Source: Williamsia serinedens (lineage in GTDB: Bacteria; Actinomycetota; Actinomycetes; Mycobacteriales; Mycobacteriaceae). From it: a stretch of DNA of 64,000 nucleotides. Of this stretch, positions 44,360 to 53,633 are shown one piece after another. The notes below the pieces were generated by a model. It had not been told where the DNA came from. It did no database searches and worked only from the letters and a program-made list of their open reading frames with translations. The translations under genes were made by a program, and so were the position numbers. The stretch lies in contig NZ_JAMTCG010000006.1 of NCBI RefSeq assembly GCF_024171725.1, forward strand, positions 248,001 to 312,000. Direction: 5' to 3'. How positions within the stretch are numbered: the stretch's first letter is position 1; every line of letters starts with the position of its first letter.

Positions 44360-45418
44360 GTGGTCCCACAACCCGCGACCGATCCGCAACGAGGCGTGAC
44401 CGATCTCCACAAGGACGTCACCGCGTCCGGTGACGCCTGGCCCGAGAGCGCGCGCACCGCACGTCTGCACTTCGTGTCGGGGAAGGGTGGCACGGGCAAG
44501 ACGACGCTCGCGTCGGCGCTCGCCCTGGCGCTCGCGAACGAGGGCAAGAAGGTGCTTCTCGTCGAGTGCGAGGGCCGTCAGGGCATCGCCCAACTCTTCG
44601 ACCTGCCGCCGCTGCCGCCGACCGAGACCAAGATCGCGACCGCCGAGGGCGGAGGACAGGTCCACGGCCTCGCCCTCGACATCGAGCACGCCCTGCTCGA
44701 GTACCTCGACATGTTCTACAACCTCGGTTTCGCCGGCCGCGCGATGCGGCGGATCGGCGCGATCGACTTCGTCACCACGGTGGCGCCGGGCCTGCGCGAC
44801 GTCCTCATCACCGGCAAGGTGAAGGAGTGCGTCATCCGCGTCGACGACCGCGGACGCCCCGTGTACGACGCGGTCGTGGTCGACGCGCCACCGACCGGCC
44901 GCATCGGCAACTTCCTCGACGTCACCACCGCCATGCGCGATCTGACGAAGACCGGACCCATCCGGAACCAGAGCGAGGGCGTCGCCCAACTGCTGCACTC
45001 GGAGAACACCGTCGTCCACCTCGTGACGCTTCTCGAGGCGATGCCGATCCAGGAGACGGTCGAGGCCGTCGCCGAGCTGCGCGGCAAGGACCTCCCGGTC
45101 GGGGCGCTCATCGTCAACCGCGTCGCGCCGCCGCACCTGTCGGAGGACCAGATCGACGCGGTCGCCGAGGGCGACGTCGACGGCCCCGCACTCGCCGACG
45201 CGCTCACGGCGTCCGGGCTGACCGTCACCGACGCGGATCTGCAGGGTCTGCTGACCGAGTCCATCGAGCACGCCAGCCGGGTGCAGGCCCAGCAGGTGGC
45301 CAAGGCCCAACTCGACGAGATCGACATCGCCGCGGTCGAGATCCCCTCCTTCGACGACGGCGTCGACCTCGGCCGCGTCTACGAGATCGCGGCACTGCTG
45401 CGACAGGCAGGTGCGTGA
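44360..45418 (+). CDS. ArsA-like anion-transporting ATPase 1 (Rv3679)
   Basis: 352 residues. The deviant Walker [18 protein letters not shown] is that of the ArsA/GET3 branch. Switch regions are [14 protein letters not shown] and [11 protein letters not shown]. In mycobacteria Rv3679/Rv3680 (BagA/BagB) form a complex linked to glycerol and aldehyde tolerance, not arsenite. TATCCT (44347-44352) lies 7 bases before GTG 44360, favouring a leaderless start there; GTG 44396 would match the Rv3679 N-terminus more closely. It is followed by its partner after 1 base. Confidence 0.9.
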   Translation: MVPQPATDPQRGVTDLHKDVTASGDAWPESARTARLHFVSGKGGTGKTTLASALALALANEGKKVLLVECEGRQGIAQLFDLPPLPPTETKIATAEGGGQVHGLALDIEHALLEYLDMFYNLGFAGRAMRRIGAIDFVTTVAPGLRDVLITGKVKECVIRVDDRGRPVYDAVVVDAPPTGRIGNFLDVTTAMRDLTKTGPIRNQSEGVAQLLHSENTVVHLVTLLEAMPIQETVEAVAELRGKDLPVGALIVNRVAPPHLSEDQIDAVAEGDVDGPALADALTASGLTVTDADLQGLLTESIEHASRVQAQQVAKAQLDEIDIAAVEIPSFDDGVDLGRVYEIAALLRQAGA

Positions 45419-45419
45419 C

Positions 45420-46514
45420 ATGGCAACCCAGAAGCTCCGGATGGGCAGCGTCCTCGCCGACAGCGCGACCCGCGTCGTAGTGTGCTGCGGCGCCGGCGGC
45501 GTCGGCAAGACGACCACCGCGGCCGCGATGGCCGTGCACGCTGCCGAGCAGGGACGCCGCGTCGTCGTGCTCACCATCGACCCGGCGCGCCGCCTCGCGC
45601 AGTCGCTCGGGATGACGGAGCTGACGAACACCCCGCAGCCCGTCAGCATCGAGGGCGCGGGCTCGCTCGACGCGATGATGCTCGACATGCGGCGGACCTT
45701 CGACGAGATGGTGACGCAGTACTCGTCGCCCGATCGCGCCGAGGCGATCATGAACAACCCCTTCTACCAAACGGTGGCCACGTCGTTCTCCGGCACGCAG
45801 GAGTACATGGCGATGGAGAAGCTGGGGCAGCTGATCGCGCTCGACAAGTGGGATCTGATCGTCGTCGACACCCCGCCGTCGCGGAACGCACTCGACTTCC
45901 TCGACGCACCGGCACGGCTCGGGTCGTTCCTCAGCGGGCGTCTGATGAAGGTGTTGCTCGGCGGCGGTCGCGGCGTCGGCCGTGTGGTCACCGGAGTCGT
46001 CAGCCTGGCGATGCGAGGCGTCTCGACGATCGTCGGCGGCGACACCCTGCGCGACGTGTCGACGTTCGTGCAGTCGCTCGACGCGATGTTCGGTGGGTTC
46101 CAGGACCGCGCGACGACGACCTACAACCTGCTCAAGCGCCCCGGCACCCAGTTCGTGGTGGTGGCCTCGGCCGAACCCGACGCGCTGCGGGAGGCCGCGT
46201 TCTTCGTCGAGCGGCTGTCCGAGGAGTCGATGCCGCTGGCCGGTCTCATCCTCAACCGCACGCACCCGAACCTGACGTCGGTCAGCGCCGATGCGGCCCG
46301 ATCAGCGCTGGAGTCGGCGACCGATCCGCTCGCGCGCGCGGTGCTCGCGATACACGCGGAGCGGACCACCACCGGTCGGCGCGAACTCCAACTCCTCCAG
46401 CGGTTCACCTCGTCGCACCCGGGGGTGCCGATCGTCGGTGTGCCGTCGCTGCCGTTCGAGGTGGCCGACATGACCGCCCTGAAGGCGGTCGTCGAGCAGA
46501 TCGTCGCGGAGTAG
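45420..46514 (+). CDS. ArsA-like anion-transporting ATPase 2 (Rv3680)
   Basis: 364 residues. Walker A is [18 protein letters not shown], with the A-loop [13 protein letters not shown] and switch [19 protein letters not shown] hydrophobic middle ([20 protein letters not shown]) may form the client or membrane groove seen in GET3-like proteins. It probably forms a heteromer with the preceding ATPase. The ATG begins one base after the first gene's stop. whiB4 is convergent just downstream. Confidence 0.92.
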   Translation: MATQKLRMGSVLADSATRVVVCCGAGGVGKTTTAAAMAVHAAEQGRRVVVLTIDPARRLAQSLGMTELTNTPQPVSIEGAGSLDAMMLDMRRTFDEMVTQYSSPDRAEAIMNNPFYQTVATSFSGTQEYMAMEKLGQLIALDKWDLIVVDTPPSRNALDFLDAPARLGSFLSGRLMKVLLGGGRGVGRVVTGVVSLAMRGVSTIVGGDTLRDVSTFVQSLDAMFGGFQDRATTTYNLLKRPGTQFVVVASAEPDALREAAFFVERLSEESMPLAGLILNRTHPNLTSVSADAARSALESATDPLARAVLAIHAERTTTGRRELQLLQRFTSSHPGVPIVGVPSLPFEVADMTALKAVVEQIVAE

Positions 46515-46521
46515 CGGTCGG

Positions 46522-46839
46522 TCAGACGGCGTCGGCGTGACGCCGGCGCTGCAGTTCGAAGAACTCGCCCCACGAGGTGACCTCGGGGTGCTGGCGCAGG
46601 AGCGCGCGACGCTGACGCTCGGTCATGCCGCCCCAGACGCCGAACTCGACGCGGTTGTCGAGGGCGTCGGCACCGCATTCGAGCTGTACCGGGCAGTGAC
46701 GGCAGATGGTGGCCGCCTTGCGCTGCGCGGCGCCGCGCACGAACAGTTCGTCGGGGTTGCCTCCGCGGCATCGCGCCTGGGACACCCACGCCAACCGTGC
46801 TTCCGCTTCTCCGGTGGACACTGCCGCGTTGGCCATCAT
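46522..46839 (-). CDS. whiB4: WhiB-family iron-sulfur regulator (WhiB4/Rv3681c)
   Basis: 105 residues. Four Cys ligate a 4Fe-4S cluster (ARCRGG, then CRHCPVQLEC, C-x2-C-x5-C). The GVWGGMT turn and a basic C-terminal helix (ERQRRALLRQ) follow. In M. tuberculosis WhiB4 is an oxygen/redox sensor of antioxidant genes, in the same position between the ArsA pair and ponA2. Starts at a double ATG (46839/46836) after a GGGG ribosome site. It is divergent from ponA2 across 227 bases. Confidence 0.93.
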   Translation of the reverse strand: MMANAAVSTGEAEARLAWVSQARCRGGNPDELFVRGAAQRKAATICRHCPVQLECGADALDNRVEFGVWGGMTERQRRALLRQHPEVTSWGEFFELQRRRHADAV

Positions 46840-47066
46840 CGAACCCCTGTCTGCGGTGGTCGAACACGTCGCCGACGATCGTGCGTCACTTTCGCGGGCA
46901 ACTGTTACGTGAGTCACATTCGGTACATCAATCTAGGTATTGGCGTCCGCTAGCGTCAAGTCCGGAAATGGGACCGCCGTGCAACCCGGATCGAGACGGG
47001 CGTGCCGCGCGCCCGTGATCGCCGCGTCGACGGGGCCTCTCATCTGAGACCCGTATCCTGTGCCTC

Positions 47067-49547
47067 GTGTCCGATGCCACCCGCCGCCCCGAGCGGTCCC
47101 GTGCGCTCTGGGTGCTCCTCGGCTGCTGTGTGCTCGCCGGCGTGCTCGTCGCCGCGCTGATCTTCCCGCTCGCGGGTGGTCTGGGACTGCTCACCACCAA
47201 GGCCGCGACGACGGTCGAGAACTCGTCGTCGGAGCTGCTCGACGGGACCGTCCCCGAGGTCACCACCATGACCGACTCCACGGGACGCCCCATCGCCTAC
47301 CTGTACGACCAGCGTCGCCAGCAGGTCGCCTACGACGACATCTCGCCGGACATGATCCGCGCGATCATCTCGATCGAGGACCGTCGCTTCCTCGAGCACG
47401 ACGGCGTCGACTGGAAGGGCACCATCCGCGCCTTCCTCAAGAACTCGTCCTCCGGCGAGGTGCAGCAGGGCGCATCGACCCTGGACCAGCAGTACGTGAA
47501 GAACTACCAACTGCTGGTGCTCGCGCGCAGCGAGGCCGATCGCGAGGCGGCCACCGCGACCACCCCCGCCCGCAAGTTGCGCGAGGCCCGGATGGCGCTG
47601 ACGCTCGAGCAGACGCTGACCGATCAGGCCATGCGCGACAAGAACATCGACCGCGCCGCGGCCAAGCAGGAGGCGAAGAAGGAGATCGTCACCCGCTACC
47701 TGAACATCGTGCCGTTCGGCAACGGCGCGTACGGGATCGAGGCGGCGGCGCAGACCTACTTCGGCAAGCCCGCCAAGGACCTGACGGTCACCGAGTCGGC
47801 GATGCTCGCCGGCATGGTGCAGTCGAGTTCGGCGCTGAACCCCTACACCAACCCCTCCGGTGTGACCGACCGTCGGAACCTGGTGCTGGACACCATGAAG
47901 CAGAACTTCCCGCAGCGGGCGGCGGAGTTCGAGGCCGACAAGGCGCAGCCCCTCGGTGTGCTGCCGCAGCCGCGATCGCTGCCGCAGGGCTGCATCTCGT
48001 CGGGCGACAGCGGGTTCTTCTGCGACTACGCGCTGCAGTTCCTCGCCGAGAACGGCATCAGCCGCGACGCTGTGCTCCGCGGCGGCTACACCATCCGCAC
48101 CACGCTGGACCCGCAGGTGCAGCAGGCGACGAAGTCGGCCGTGCAGGCGGTCGCCGCGCCGGACCTGACCGGCATCGCCGACGTCATGAACGTCATCAAG
48201 CCGGGGAAGAACTCCCACGACCTGCTCGCGATGACGTCGAGCCGCGAGTACGGCCTCGACGCGAACCGCGACCAGACCGTCCAGCCGCAGCCCTACTCGA
48301 TGGTCGGTGACGGTGCCGGGTCTGTGTTCAAGATCTTCACCGTCGCCGCGGCGATGGAGAAGGGCCTCGGGACGTCGGCCACGCTCGACGTGCCGACCAC
48401 CTACCAGGCGAAGGGCATGGGCTCCTCGGGTGGCGCGAACGGCTGCCCCGCGAACACCTACTGCGTGAAGAACGACGGCCGCTACCCGCGGACCATGTCG
48501 ATCACGAACGCCCTCGCGCAGTCGCCGAACACCGCGTTCGTGAAGCTGCTGCAGCAGGTCGGCGTGCCCTCCGCCGTCGACATGGCGGTCAAGCTGGGCA
48601 TGCGTTCCTACGCGCAGCCCGGCACCTCCGGCCAGGGCGACCTGAGCCTGGCCGACTACGTCAAGCAGGGGAACTTCGGTTCGTTCACCCTCGGGCCCAA
48701 CGCGGTCAACCCGCTGGAGCTGGCGAACGTGGCCGCGACGTTGTCGTCGGGCGGCGTGTGGTGCCCGCCGAACCCCATCGCGTCGATCACCCAGAAGAAG
48801 CGGGACCGCTACGGCAACACCGTGATCGGGTCGAACGGTGAGCCGGAGACCACACAGGTCGCCTTCAACCCGCCTGCGTGCGAGCAGGTCGTCCCCGAGG
48901 GCCTGGCGAACTCGCTCGCCAACGCGCTCTCCGCCGACGATCGCGGTGGCGGCACGTCGGCGGCGTCGGCACGCTCCGCGGGATGGAACCTGCCGGTCTC
49001 GGCGAAGACGGGGACCACCGAGGCGCACCGCTCGTCGGCCTTCCTCGGGTTCACCAACAACCTCGCCGGCGCCAGCTACATCTACGGCGACTCGACCAGC
49101 CCGGAGGACATCTGCTCCTCGCCGCTGCGCCAGTGCTACGGCGGTGACCTCTACGGCGGTCTCGAACCCGCCCGCACCTGGTACAACGCGATGCTGCCGG
49201 TGGCGAACAAGTTCGGTCCGACGCAACTCCCGCCGACCGATCCCCGGTACGTCGACGGCAGCAACCAGGGCCGCGTCCCGAACGTCGTCGGCCTGACCGC
49301 CGATGCGGCGACAGAACGCCTCCAGGACAACGGGTTCAAGGTCGACCAGGAGACGACGACGAGCGCCGAGTCGGAGGGCACCGTGGTCGGGACGGCGCCC
49401 ACGGGGACGGCGATCCCCGGCAGCACCGTCACGATCTACGTGAGCAACGGGCAGGGCCAGGTGTCCCGGCCCGACCCGGGCCCGCGTCTGCCGCCGACGA
49501 CCATCCAGATCCCGGGCATCGGGCCGATCGTCATCCCCGGCGGCTGA
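47067..49547 (+). CDS. ponA2: Bifunctional penicillin-binding protein PonA2 (class A PBP, Rv3682)
   Basis: 826 residues. One N-terminal helix precedes a glycosyltransferase 51 domain with the catalytic Glu in SIEDRRFLEHDGVDW and QGASTLDQQYVKN. The transpeptidase has SxxK in GAGSVFKIF, SxN in QSPNTAF and KTG in VSAKTGTTE. A PASTA domain (VPNVVGLTADAATERL) and a proline-rich tail end the protein. It polymerises and cross-links peptidoglycan outside the membrane. TATCCT (47054-47059) with 7 bases to GTG 47067 suggests a leaderless transcript. Confidence 0.95.
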   Translation: MSDATRRPERSRALWVLLGCCVLAGVLVAALIFPLAGGLGLLTTKAATTVENSSSELLDGTVPEVTTMTDSTGRPIAYLYDQRRQQVAYDDISPDMIRAIISIEDRRFLEHDGVDWKGTIRAFLKNSSSGEVQQGASTLDQQYVKNYQLLVLARSEADREAATATTPARKLREARMALTLEQTLTDQAMRDKNIDRAAAKQEAKKEIVTRYLNIVPFGNGAYGIEAAAQTYFGKPAKDLTVTESAMLAGMVQSSSALNPYTNPSGVTDRRNLVLDTMKQNFPQRAAEFEADKAQPLGVLPQPRSLPQGCISSGDSGFFCDYALQFLAENGISRDAVLRGGYTIRTTLDPQVQQATKSAVQAVAAPDLTGIADVMNVIKPGKNSHDLLAMTSSREYGLDANRDQTVQPQPYSMVGDGAGSVFKIFTVAAAMEKGLGTSATLDVPTTYQAKGMGSSGGANGCPANTYCVKNDGRYPRTMSITNALAQSPNTAFVKLLQQVGVPSAVDMAVKLGMRSYAQPGTSGQGDLSLADYVKQGNFGSFTLGPNAVNPLELANVAATLSSGGVWCPPNPIASITQKKRDRYGNTVIGSNGEPETTQVAFNPPACEQVVPEGLANSLANALSADDRGGGTSAASARSAGWNLPVSAKTGTTEAHRSSAFLGFTNNLAGASYIYGDSTSPEDICSSPLRQCYGGDLYGGLEPARTWYNAMLPVANKFGPTQLPPTDPRYVDGSNQGRVPNVVGLTADAATERLQDNGFKVDQETTTSAESEGTVVGTAPTGTAIPGSTVTIYVSNGQGQVSRPDPGPRLPPTTIQIPGIGPIVIPGG

Positions 49548-49556
49548 CGGCCGGCC

Positions 49557-50030
49557 TCAGCCCAGCGCGGCGCGCACCGCGTCCGACAGGCGCTTACCGT
49601 CGGCGCGCCCGGCGGCCGTGGCCTTCGCGATGCCCATGACCTGACCCATCTGACGCATGCCGGGCTTCTCGCCGAGGTCGGCGGCGACCTGGTCGACGGC
49701 CTCGGCCACGAGCGCCTGGAGGCCGGCGTCGTCGAGCGGCTCGGGCAGGTAGCGCTCGATGATCGCCGCCTCGGCGCGCTCGGCCTCGGCCAGTTCGCCG
49801 CGCCCGTTCTCGTCGTAGATCGCCGCCGACTCCCCACGCTTCTTGGTCTCGCGCATCAGCACTGCGAGCACCTGCTCGTCGGACAGCTCAGTGGCCGTCG
49901 ACCCCGACACCTCCTCGGCCCCGATCGCCGCGACCAGCATCCGCAGGGTCGCCGTCGTCGCGGTGTCCCGGGCCTTCATCGCCGCCGTGAGATCGGCGCG
50001 GATTCGTTGCTTCAGGGGTGCATCGGCCAT
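49557..50030 (-). CDS. GatB/YqeY-domain protein (Rv3688c-like)
   Basis: 157 residues: LKQRIRADLTAAMKARDTA near the start and the tail MGQVMGIAKATAAGRADG match the YqeY/GatB tRNA-binding-domain family. Function is uncertain; the domain resembles the C-terminal part of GatB. It lies 9 bases from the ponA2 stop, convergent. The 144 bases upstream to the metallophosphoesterase hold the divergent promoters. Confidence 0.9.
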   Translation of the reverse strand: MADAPLKQRIRADLTAAMKARDTATTATLRMLVAAIGAEEVSGSTATELSDEQVLAVLMRETKKRGESAAIYDENGRGELAEAERAEAAIIERYLPEPLDDAGLQALVAEAVDQVAADLGEKPGMRQMGQVMGIAKATAAGRADGKRLSDAVRAALG

Positions 50031-50174
50031 GGCGCCAACGGTAGTTGCCGTGTCGAGCGGTTTCGTCCCGCCCGCGTCGTGAACCAGAGTCTCCGTCGTC
50101 GGATGGCCGGTCTCACCACCGGTTGATGGCAGTGATCGCGTCGCGGGACGGGGAACGGTCGCTATCCTGGCCTG

Positions 50175-51176
50175 ATGGACGCGTTCGATCCGGTGCGGCG
50201 AGTTGTCGGGGCCTCGCCTGAACGACTCACCCGCATTCAGCAGACCGCAGCGATCACCGCCGGCGCCGCGGCGGCGGGACTCGCCTACGCCACGCTCATC
50301 GAGCGCAATGCGTTCGTGCTCCGGCACCAGACGATGAACGTCCTCGAGCCGGGGTCGAGCACGCTGCGGGTCCTCCACATCAGCGACATCCACATGCTCC
50401 CCGGACAGCGGCTGAAGCAGGCGTGGATCTCGGAGTTGGAGGCGCTCGAACCCGATCTCGTCGTCAACACCGGCGACAACCTCGCGCACCCGCAGGCGGT
50501 GCCCGCCGTCATCCAGTCGCTCGGCGGGCTGCTGTCGCGGCCGGGTCTGTTCGTGTTCGGCTCCAACGACTACTTCGGGCCGACGCCGAAGAACCCGATG
50601 AAGTACTTCAAGACCGACCACAAGCGCAGCCACGGCGCGCCGCTCCCCTGGCAGGACCTGCGGGCGGCGTTCACCGAGCGAGGCTGGCTCGACGCGACGC
50701 ACACCGTCCGTGAGCTGGAGGTCGCCGGTGTCCGTGTCGCGGCCGCGGGTGTCGACGACCCGCACATCGGTCGCGACCGCTACGAGACCGTCGCCGGCCG
50801 GCCCAACCCGCTCGCGCACCTACGTCTCGGGCTGACGCACTCGCCCGAGCCGCGTGTGCTGGACCAGTTCGCCGACGACGGCTACGACCTGGTCATGGCC
50901 GGCCACACCCACGGCGGTCAGCTGTGCCTGCCGTTCGTCGGGGCGCTGGTGACGAACTGCCACATCGACCGGTCCCGCGTGAAGGGCCCGTCGAGCTGGG
51001 GTGCGTCGATGAAGCTGCACGTCAGCGCGGGCCTCGGCACCTCTCCCTACGCGCCGGCGCGTTTCTGCTGCCGCCCCGAGGCGACGCTCCTGACGCTCAC
51101 GCCGGTATCGCATGGCGATGCGGAGTACGACGAGGAGCAGTCGGTTCCGCCTCTGGCGGAGACACGACGGGGCTGA
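50175..51176 (+). CDS. Metallophosphoesterase (Rv3683-like)
   Basis: 333 residues. The binuclear metal motifs are HISDIHM, VNTGDNL, FGSNDYFGP and MAGHTHGGQL. An N-terminal hydrophobic helix (AAITAGAAAAGLAYATLIE) may anchor it to the membrane, as in YaeI-type lipid A/UDP-DAG hydrolases. TATCCT (50163-50168) precedes the ATG by 6 bases, a leaderless signal. Its last 80 bases overlap the convergent ABC-2 membrane protein gene. Confidence 0.9.
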   Translation: MDAFDPVRRVVGASPERLTRIQQTAAITAGAAAAGLAYATLIERNAFVLRHQTMNVLEPGSSTLRVLHISDIHMLPGQRLKQAWISELEALEPDLVVNTGDNLAHPQAVPAVIQSLGGLLSRPGLFVFGSNDYFGPTPKNPMKYFKTDHKRSHGAPLPWQDLRAAFTERGWLDATHTVRELEVAGVRVAAAGVDDPHIGRDRYETVAGRPNPLAHLRLGLTHSPEPRVLDQFADDGYDLVMAGHTHGGQLCLPFVGALVTNCHIDRSRVKGPSSWGASMKLHVSAGLGTSPYAPARFCCRPEATLLTLTPVSHGDAEYDEEQSVPPLAETRRG

Positions 51177-52179
51177 GTCCCTCGTCGTAGCCGACGGCGT
51201 CGTCGAGCTCCCGCTCGAACGCGTCGTCGGTGGTATTCCCTCGCGTCACCGCGCGGAGGAACAGTCCGACGCCTCCCACCAACCAGACAGCGAGAACGGC
51301 GAACGCCGTACCGCTGCCGTGTCCGCCGAAGAACGCCACCGATCGCATCGCGCTGCCCATCGCGCCCGGAGGCAGGAGCTGACCGACCGTCCCCCACGGT
51401 TCGGGGAGCAGTCGCGGTGAGCTGGTGAGTCCGGACAGCGGGTTGCCGAGGACGACGAGAGCGACACCGGCGACGGCTGTGCCCGCGAGACCGCCGGCCA
51501 TGCGTAGTCCGATCACCGCGAACGTCGTGGCACACAGCGAGAACATCGCGGTCCACGCGACGGGCCAGAACGCGTCGTCGAAGGTGCCGACGACGAACCG
51601 CAGAACGGCGGTGAGGGCGAGGCCACCGACGACGGAGAACCCCAGCGCCGCAGCCGCGATCGCGTGCGACCTGCGCGCGACCATCATGATCACCAGCGCG
51701 CCGATCCACCCTCCGAGAGCCAACGGCAGCGCTCCGGCTGAGAGCCCGATCCCGCGCGGGTCGCGGTGGCCGAAGGGCTGGACGTCGACGGCGGTCGCCG
51801 GCAATCCGCGGGCGTGGGCGATCGACGCGCCGATCCCCTCGACGACGGTGGCCAGCGATGGGCTCCCCGCGGTGGTTACGAGGGTGACGACGCGGTCGGG
51901 TCCCACGACGACGGCGCCATCGACCCGGCGCTCGGCGATGTCGGTGCGAGCGTCCTGCTCGGTGGCGGGCAACTCGGGTTGCAGCGCGCCCGGGTCCCCG
52001 GCGTCGAGCCCACCGGCGATCTGTTCGGCGACGCCGCGGTCGGCGACGATCCCGACCCGCACCCCGTGCGGTCCCGAATGGACCGACGGCAGTGTGAACG
52101 CGAGCAGCAGCACCGACAGCAGTGCCGTCACCCCGACCACCGCGGCGGCGGGTCGCGCCGCGCTCTTCATCCCGGCCAT
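51097..52179 (-). CDS. ABC-2-type/YhgE-like membrane protein under TetR control
   Basis: 360 residues. An N-terminal helix is followed by an extracytoplasmic region (about 35-140), then five to six helices (GLSAGALPLALGGWIGALVI, FSVVGGLALTAVL, GGLAGTAVAGVALVVLG). This resembles the ABC-2/YhgE-Pip membrane family in actinobacterial TetR-linked loci; no ATPase is adjacent. It may take part in export or stress tolerance. ATG 52179 is used, though ATG 52170 is possible. A repeat GATACG-N3-CGTTTC overlaps its promoter region. Confidence 0.7.
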   Translation of the reverse strand: MAGMKSAARPAAAVVGVTALLSVLLLAFTLPSVHSGPHGVRVGIVADRGVAEQIAGGLDAGDPGALQPELPATEQDARTDIAERRVDGAVVVGPDRVVTLVTTAGSPSLATVVEGIGASIAHARGLPATAVDVQPFGHRDPRGIGLSAGALPLALGGWIGALVIMMVARRSHAIAAAALGFSVVGGLALTAVLRFVVGTFDDAFWPVAWTAMFSLCATTFAVIGLRMAGGLAGTAVAGVALVVLGNPLSGLTSSPRLLPEPWGTVGQLLPPGAMGSAMRSVAFFGGHGSGTAFAVLAVWLVGGVGLFLRAVTRGNTTDDAFERELDDAVGYDEGLSPVVSPPEAEPTAPRRTPHRHAIPA

Positions 52180-52193
52180 GCGAGCCCCCTTGA

Positions 52194-52254
52194 GATACGT
52201 ACCGTTTCTTGTTGGACTGACGCTAGCCGGTCGCGATAAGATACGCAACGTTTC
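52194..52254. promoter_or_regulatory. Twin operator for the divergent TetR regulator
   Basis: Two copies of a 15-base near-palindrome, GATACGTACCGTTTC (52194-52208) and GATACGCAACGTTTC (52240-52254), 13 of 15 identical, lie 31 bases apart between the divergent genes. One is beside each start codon. Consensus GAWACG-N3-CGTWTC. The adjacent TetR protein is the obvious candidate to bind both. Confidence 0.75.
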
Positions 52255-52269
52255 CTACAGGGAGGTCGG

Positions 52270-52881
52270 ATGGCGGGCACACGTCGACGAGGCGAGGAGC
52301 TCGACGCCGCGATCCTCGCCGCCGTCGCCGACGAACTCCGCGAGTCGGGGTACGGCGGCCTCACCTTCGAGGGCGTCGCCCGTCGCGCGGAGACGAGCAA
52401 GTCGGTGCTCTATCGGCGGTGGCCCACACGGGTCGACCTGGTGGTGGCCGCGCTGATCGACATCAGCGAGGCCGCCCTGCGACCGGTCGACACCGGATCG
52501 ATGTCCGAGGACGTACGAGTCACGCTCCTGTCGGTGCTCGACCGCTTCGACTCGATGGGGCGGGGTGTCGCGCTCGGCGTGTTGGCCGAGGCCGCCGAGA
52601 CGCCCGGCGCGACCCCGCTGCAACTGCTGCGGGACAAGGGTGCCGCTGTCATCGACTTGATCCTCGAGGCGGCCCGAGCGCGCGGCGAGATCGGCCCCGA
52701 GCCCATCCCCGACCGCATCCGCTCGCTGGCCTTCGACCTGGCGCGCTACGAGTTCATCGTCAACGGCGATCTCAGCGAGGCCGCCGTCGACGACATCGTC
52801 GACACCGTGTTCTGCCCTCTCGTGCACGCGGCCGCCGACGGCGTGACAGGCGATTTAGTCCGACGACGGTTCGGGCGGTAG
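52270..52881 (+). CDS. TetR-family transcriptional regulator
   Basis: 203 residues. The N-terminal HTH spans residues 12-57 (ILAAVADELRESGYGGLTFE, VARRAETSKSVLYRRWPTR). The C-terminal ligand-binding domain resembles the TetR_C_11 type. It is expected to repress the divergent membrane protein and itself through the twin GATACG sites. A GGAGG ribosome site lies 5 bases before the ATG. tRNA-Pro follows on the same strand. Confidence 0.9.
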   Translation: MAGTRRRGEELDAAILAAVADELRESGYGGLTFEGVARRAETSKSVLYRRWPTRVDLVVAALIDISEAALRPVDTGSMSEDVRVTLLSVLDRFDSMGRGVALGVLAEAAETPGATPLQLLRDKGAAVIDLILEAARARGEIGPEPIPDRIRSLAFDLARYEFIVNGDLSEAAVDDIVDTVFCPLVHAAADGVTGDLVRRRFGR

Positions 52882-52911
52882 TCTGTGCGAGGCCGTCCGC
52901 GAGGACGACCG

Positions 52912-52985
52912 CGGGGTGTGGCGCAGCTTGGTAGCGTGCCTCGTTCGGGACGAGGAGGTCGTGGGTTCGAATCCCGCCACCCCGA
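52912..52985 (+). tRNA. tRNA-Pro (anticodon CGG)
   Basis: A 74-base cloverleaf with acceptor stem CGGGGTG/CACCCCG and discriminator A. The anticodon arm CCTCG-TTCGGGA-CGAGG has CGG at positions 34-36. The T-arm is GTGGG-TTCGAAT-CCCGC, closing correctly. CCA is not encoded. It reads CCG codons, abundant in this GC-rich genome. A strong hairpin follows at 53032. Confidence 0.97.
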
Positions 52986-53031
52986 CAGGACAGCAGTCCA
53001 CAGATGTGTTGGTTGAGACACAGCAGAAGAG

Positions 53032-53059
53032 GCCCTGACCAGGGAAACCCGGTCAGGGC
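53032..53059 (+). terminator. Rho-independent-like terminator after tRNA-Pro
   Basis: GCCCTGACC (53032-53040) pairs perfectly with GGTCAGGGC (53051-53059). An inner GGG-AAA-CCC extends the stem past a bulged A. TTCCTCGTTT follows, giving a modest U-rich tail. Confidence 0.8.
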
Positions 53060-53107
53060 TTCCTCGTTTCCCCGGCAGTGGCATCGGCACCCATCCGCCG
53101 AAGTCCG

Positions 53108-53572
53108 TCACCCTCCGGGCTCGTATGGGGGAGCGACGCCCCACCCCCACCTGGGCACGGGCGCCTGCTCGATCGGCTGCGCGCCCGGCTGCGAGTTCGC
53201 CATCGCCAACCGGGTGCCCCACTCGACATAGGCGAGCAGTGCCGACCGGAACTCGGGATCGTCCGGGAGGCCAGCGTCGTCGGCGGCGATGCTCATGGGT
53301 TCGACGAATCGGCGACGCTGCTCGGCGGTGATCCCCAAGTCGATGTGGTGCGCGAGCATCGTGGGGTACCCGCCGTGCTCGCTCGTGTACCGGGGTGCGC
53401 CGCCGAACACCTCCACCCACCACCCGGTGACATTCGCCCGATGTACCTCCGACACCCCGCCCGGGAACATCGGGGCCAGGAGGTCGTCGCGTTCGACGCG
53501 GTCGTAGAACGCATCGAGAAGTCGGCGCAGCGCGTGCTCACCGCCCGCCCACTCGAGCAAGGTCTGAGTCAT
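53108..53572 (-). CDS. Group II truncated haemoglobin
   Basis: 154 residues, two-on-two globin. LLDAFYDRVERDDLLAPMFP covers helices A-B/C, the proximal His is in LAHHIDLGI, and the Trp in YVEWGTRLAM is the G8 Trp typical of group II (trHbO). It binds O2 or NO with haem in the cytosol. A Trp/Pro-rich C-terminal tail is extra. The ATG at 53572 has no clear ribosome site beyond AGG. It shares strand and a short 61-base gap with arr upstream. Confidence 0.88.
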   Translation of the reverse strand: MTQTLLEWAGGEHALRRLLDAFYDRVERDDLLAPMFPGGVSEVHRANVTGWWVEVFGGAPRYTSEHGGYPTMLAHHIDLGITAEQRRRFVEPMSIAADDAGLPDDPEFRSALLAYVEWGTRLAMANSQPGAQPIEQAPVPRWGWGVAPPYEPGG

Positions 53573-53633
53573 CCTCCGATGAGAACACCGGTGGGGAGCC
53601 GTCGTCGTCGAATCGGTTCGGTGGCGCCGCGGA

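Noticed and set aside
52912-53060. tRNA-Pro as an integration site for a genomic island
   Set aside because: No integrase and no duplicated tRNA 3' end is visible downstream; the hairpin is better explained as its terminator.
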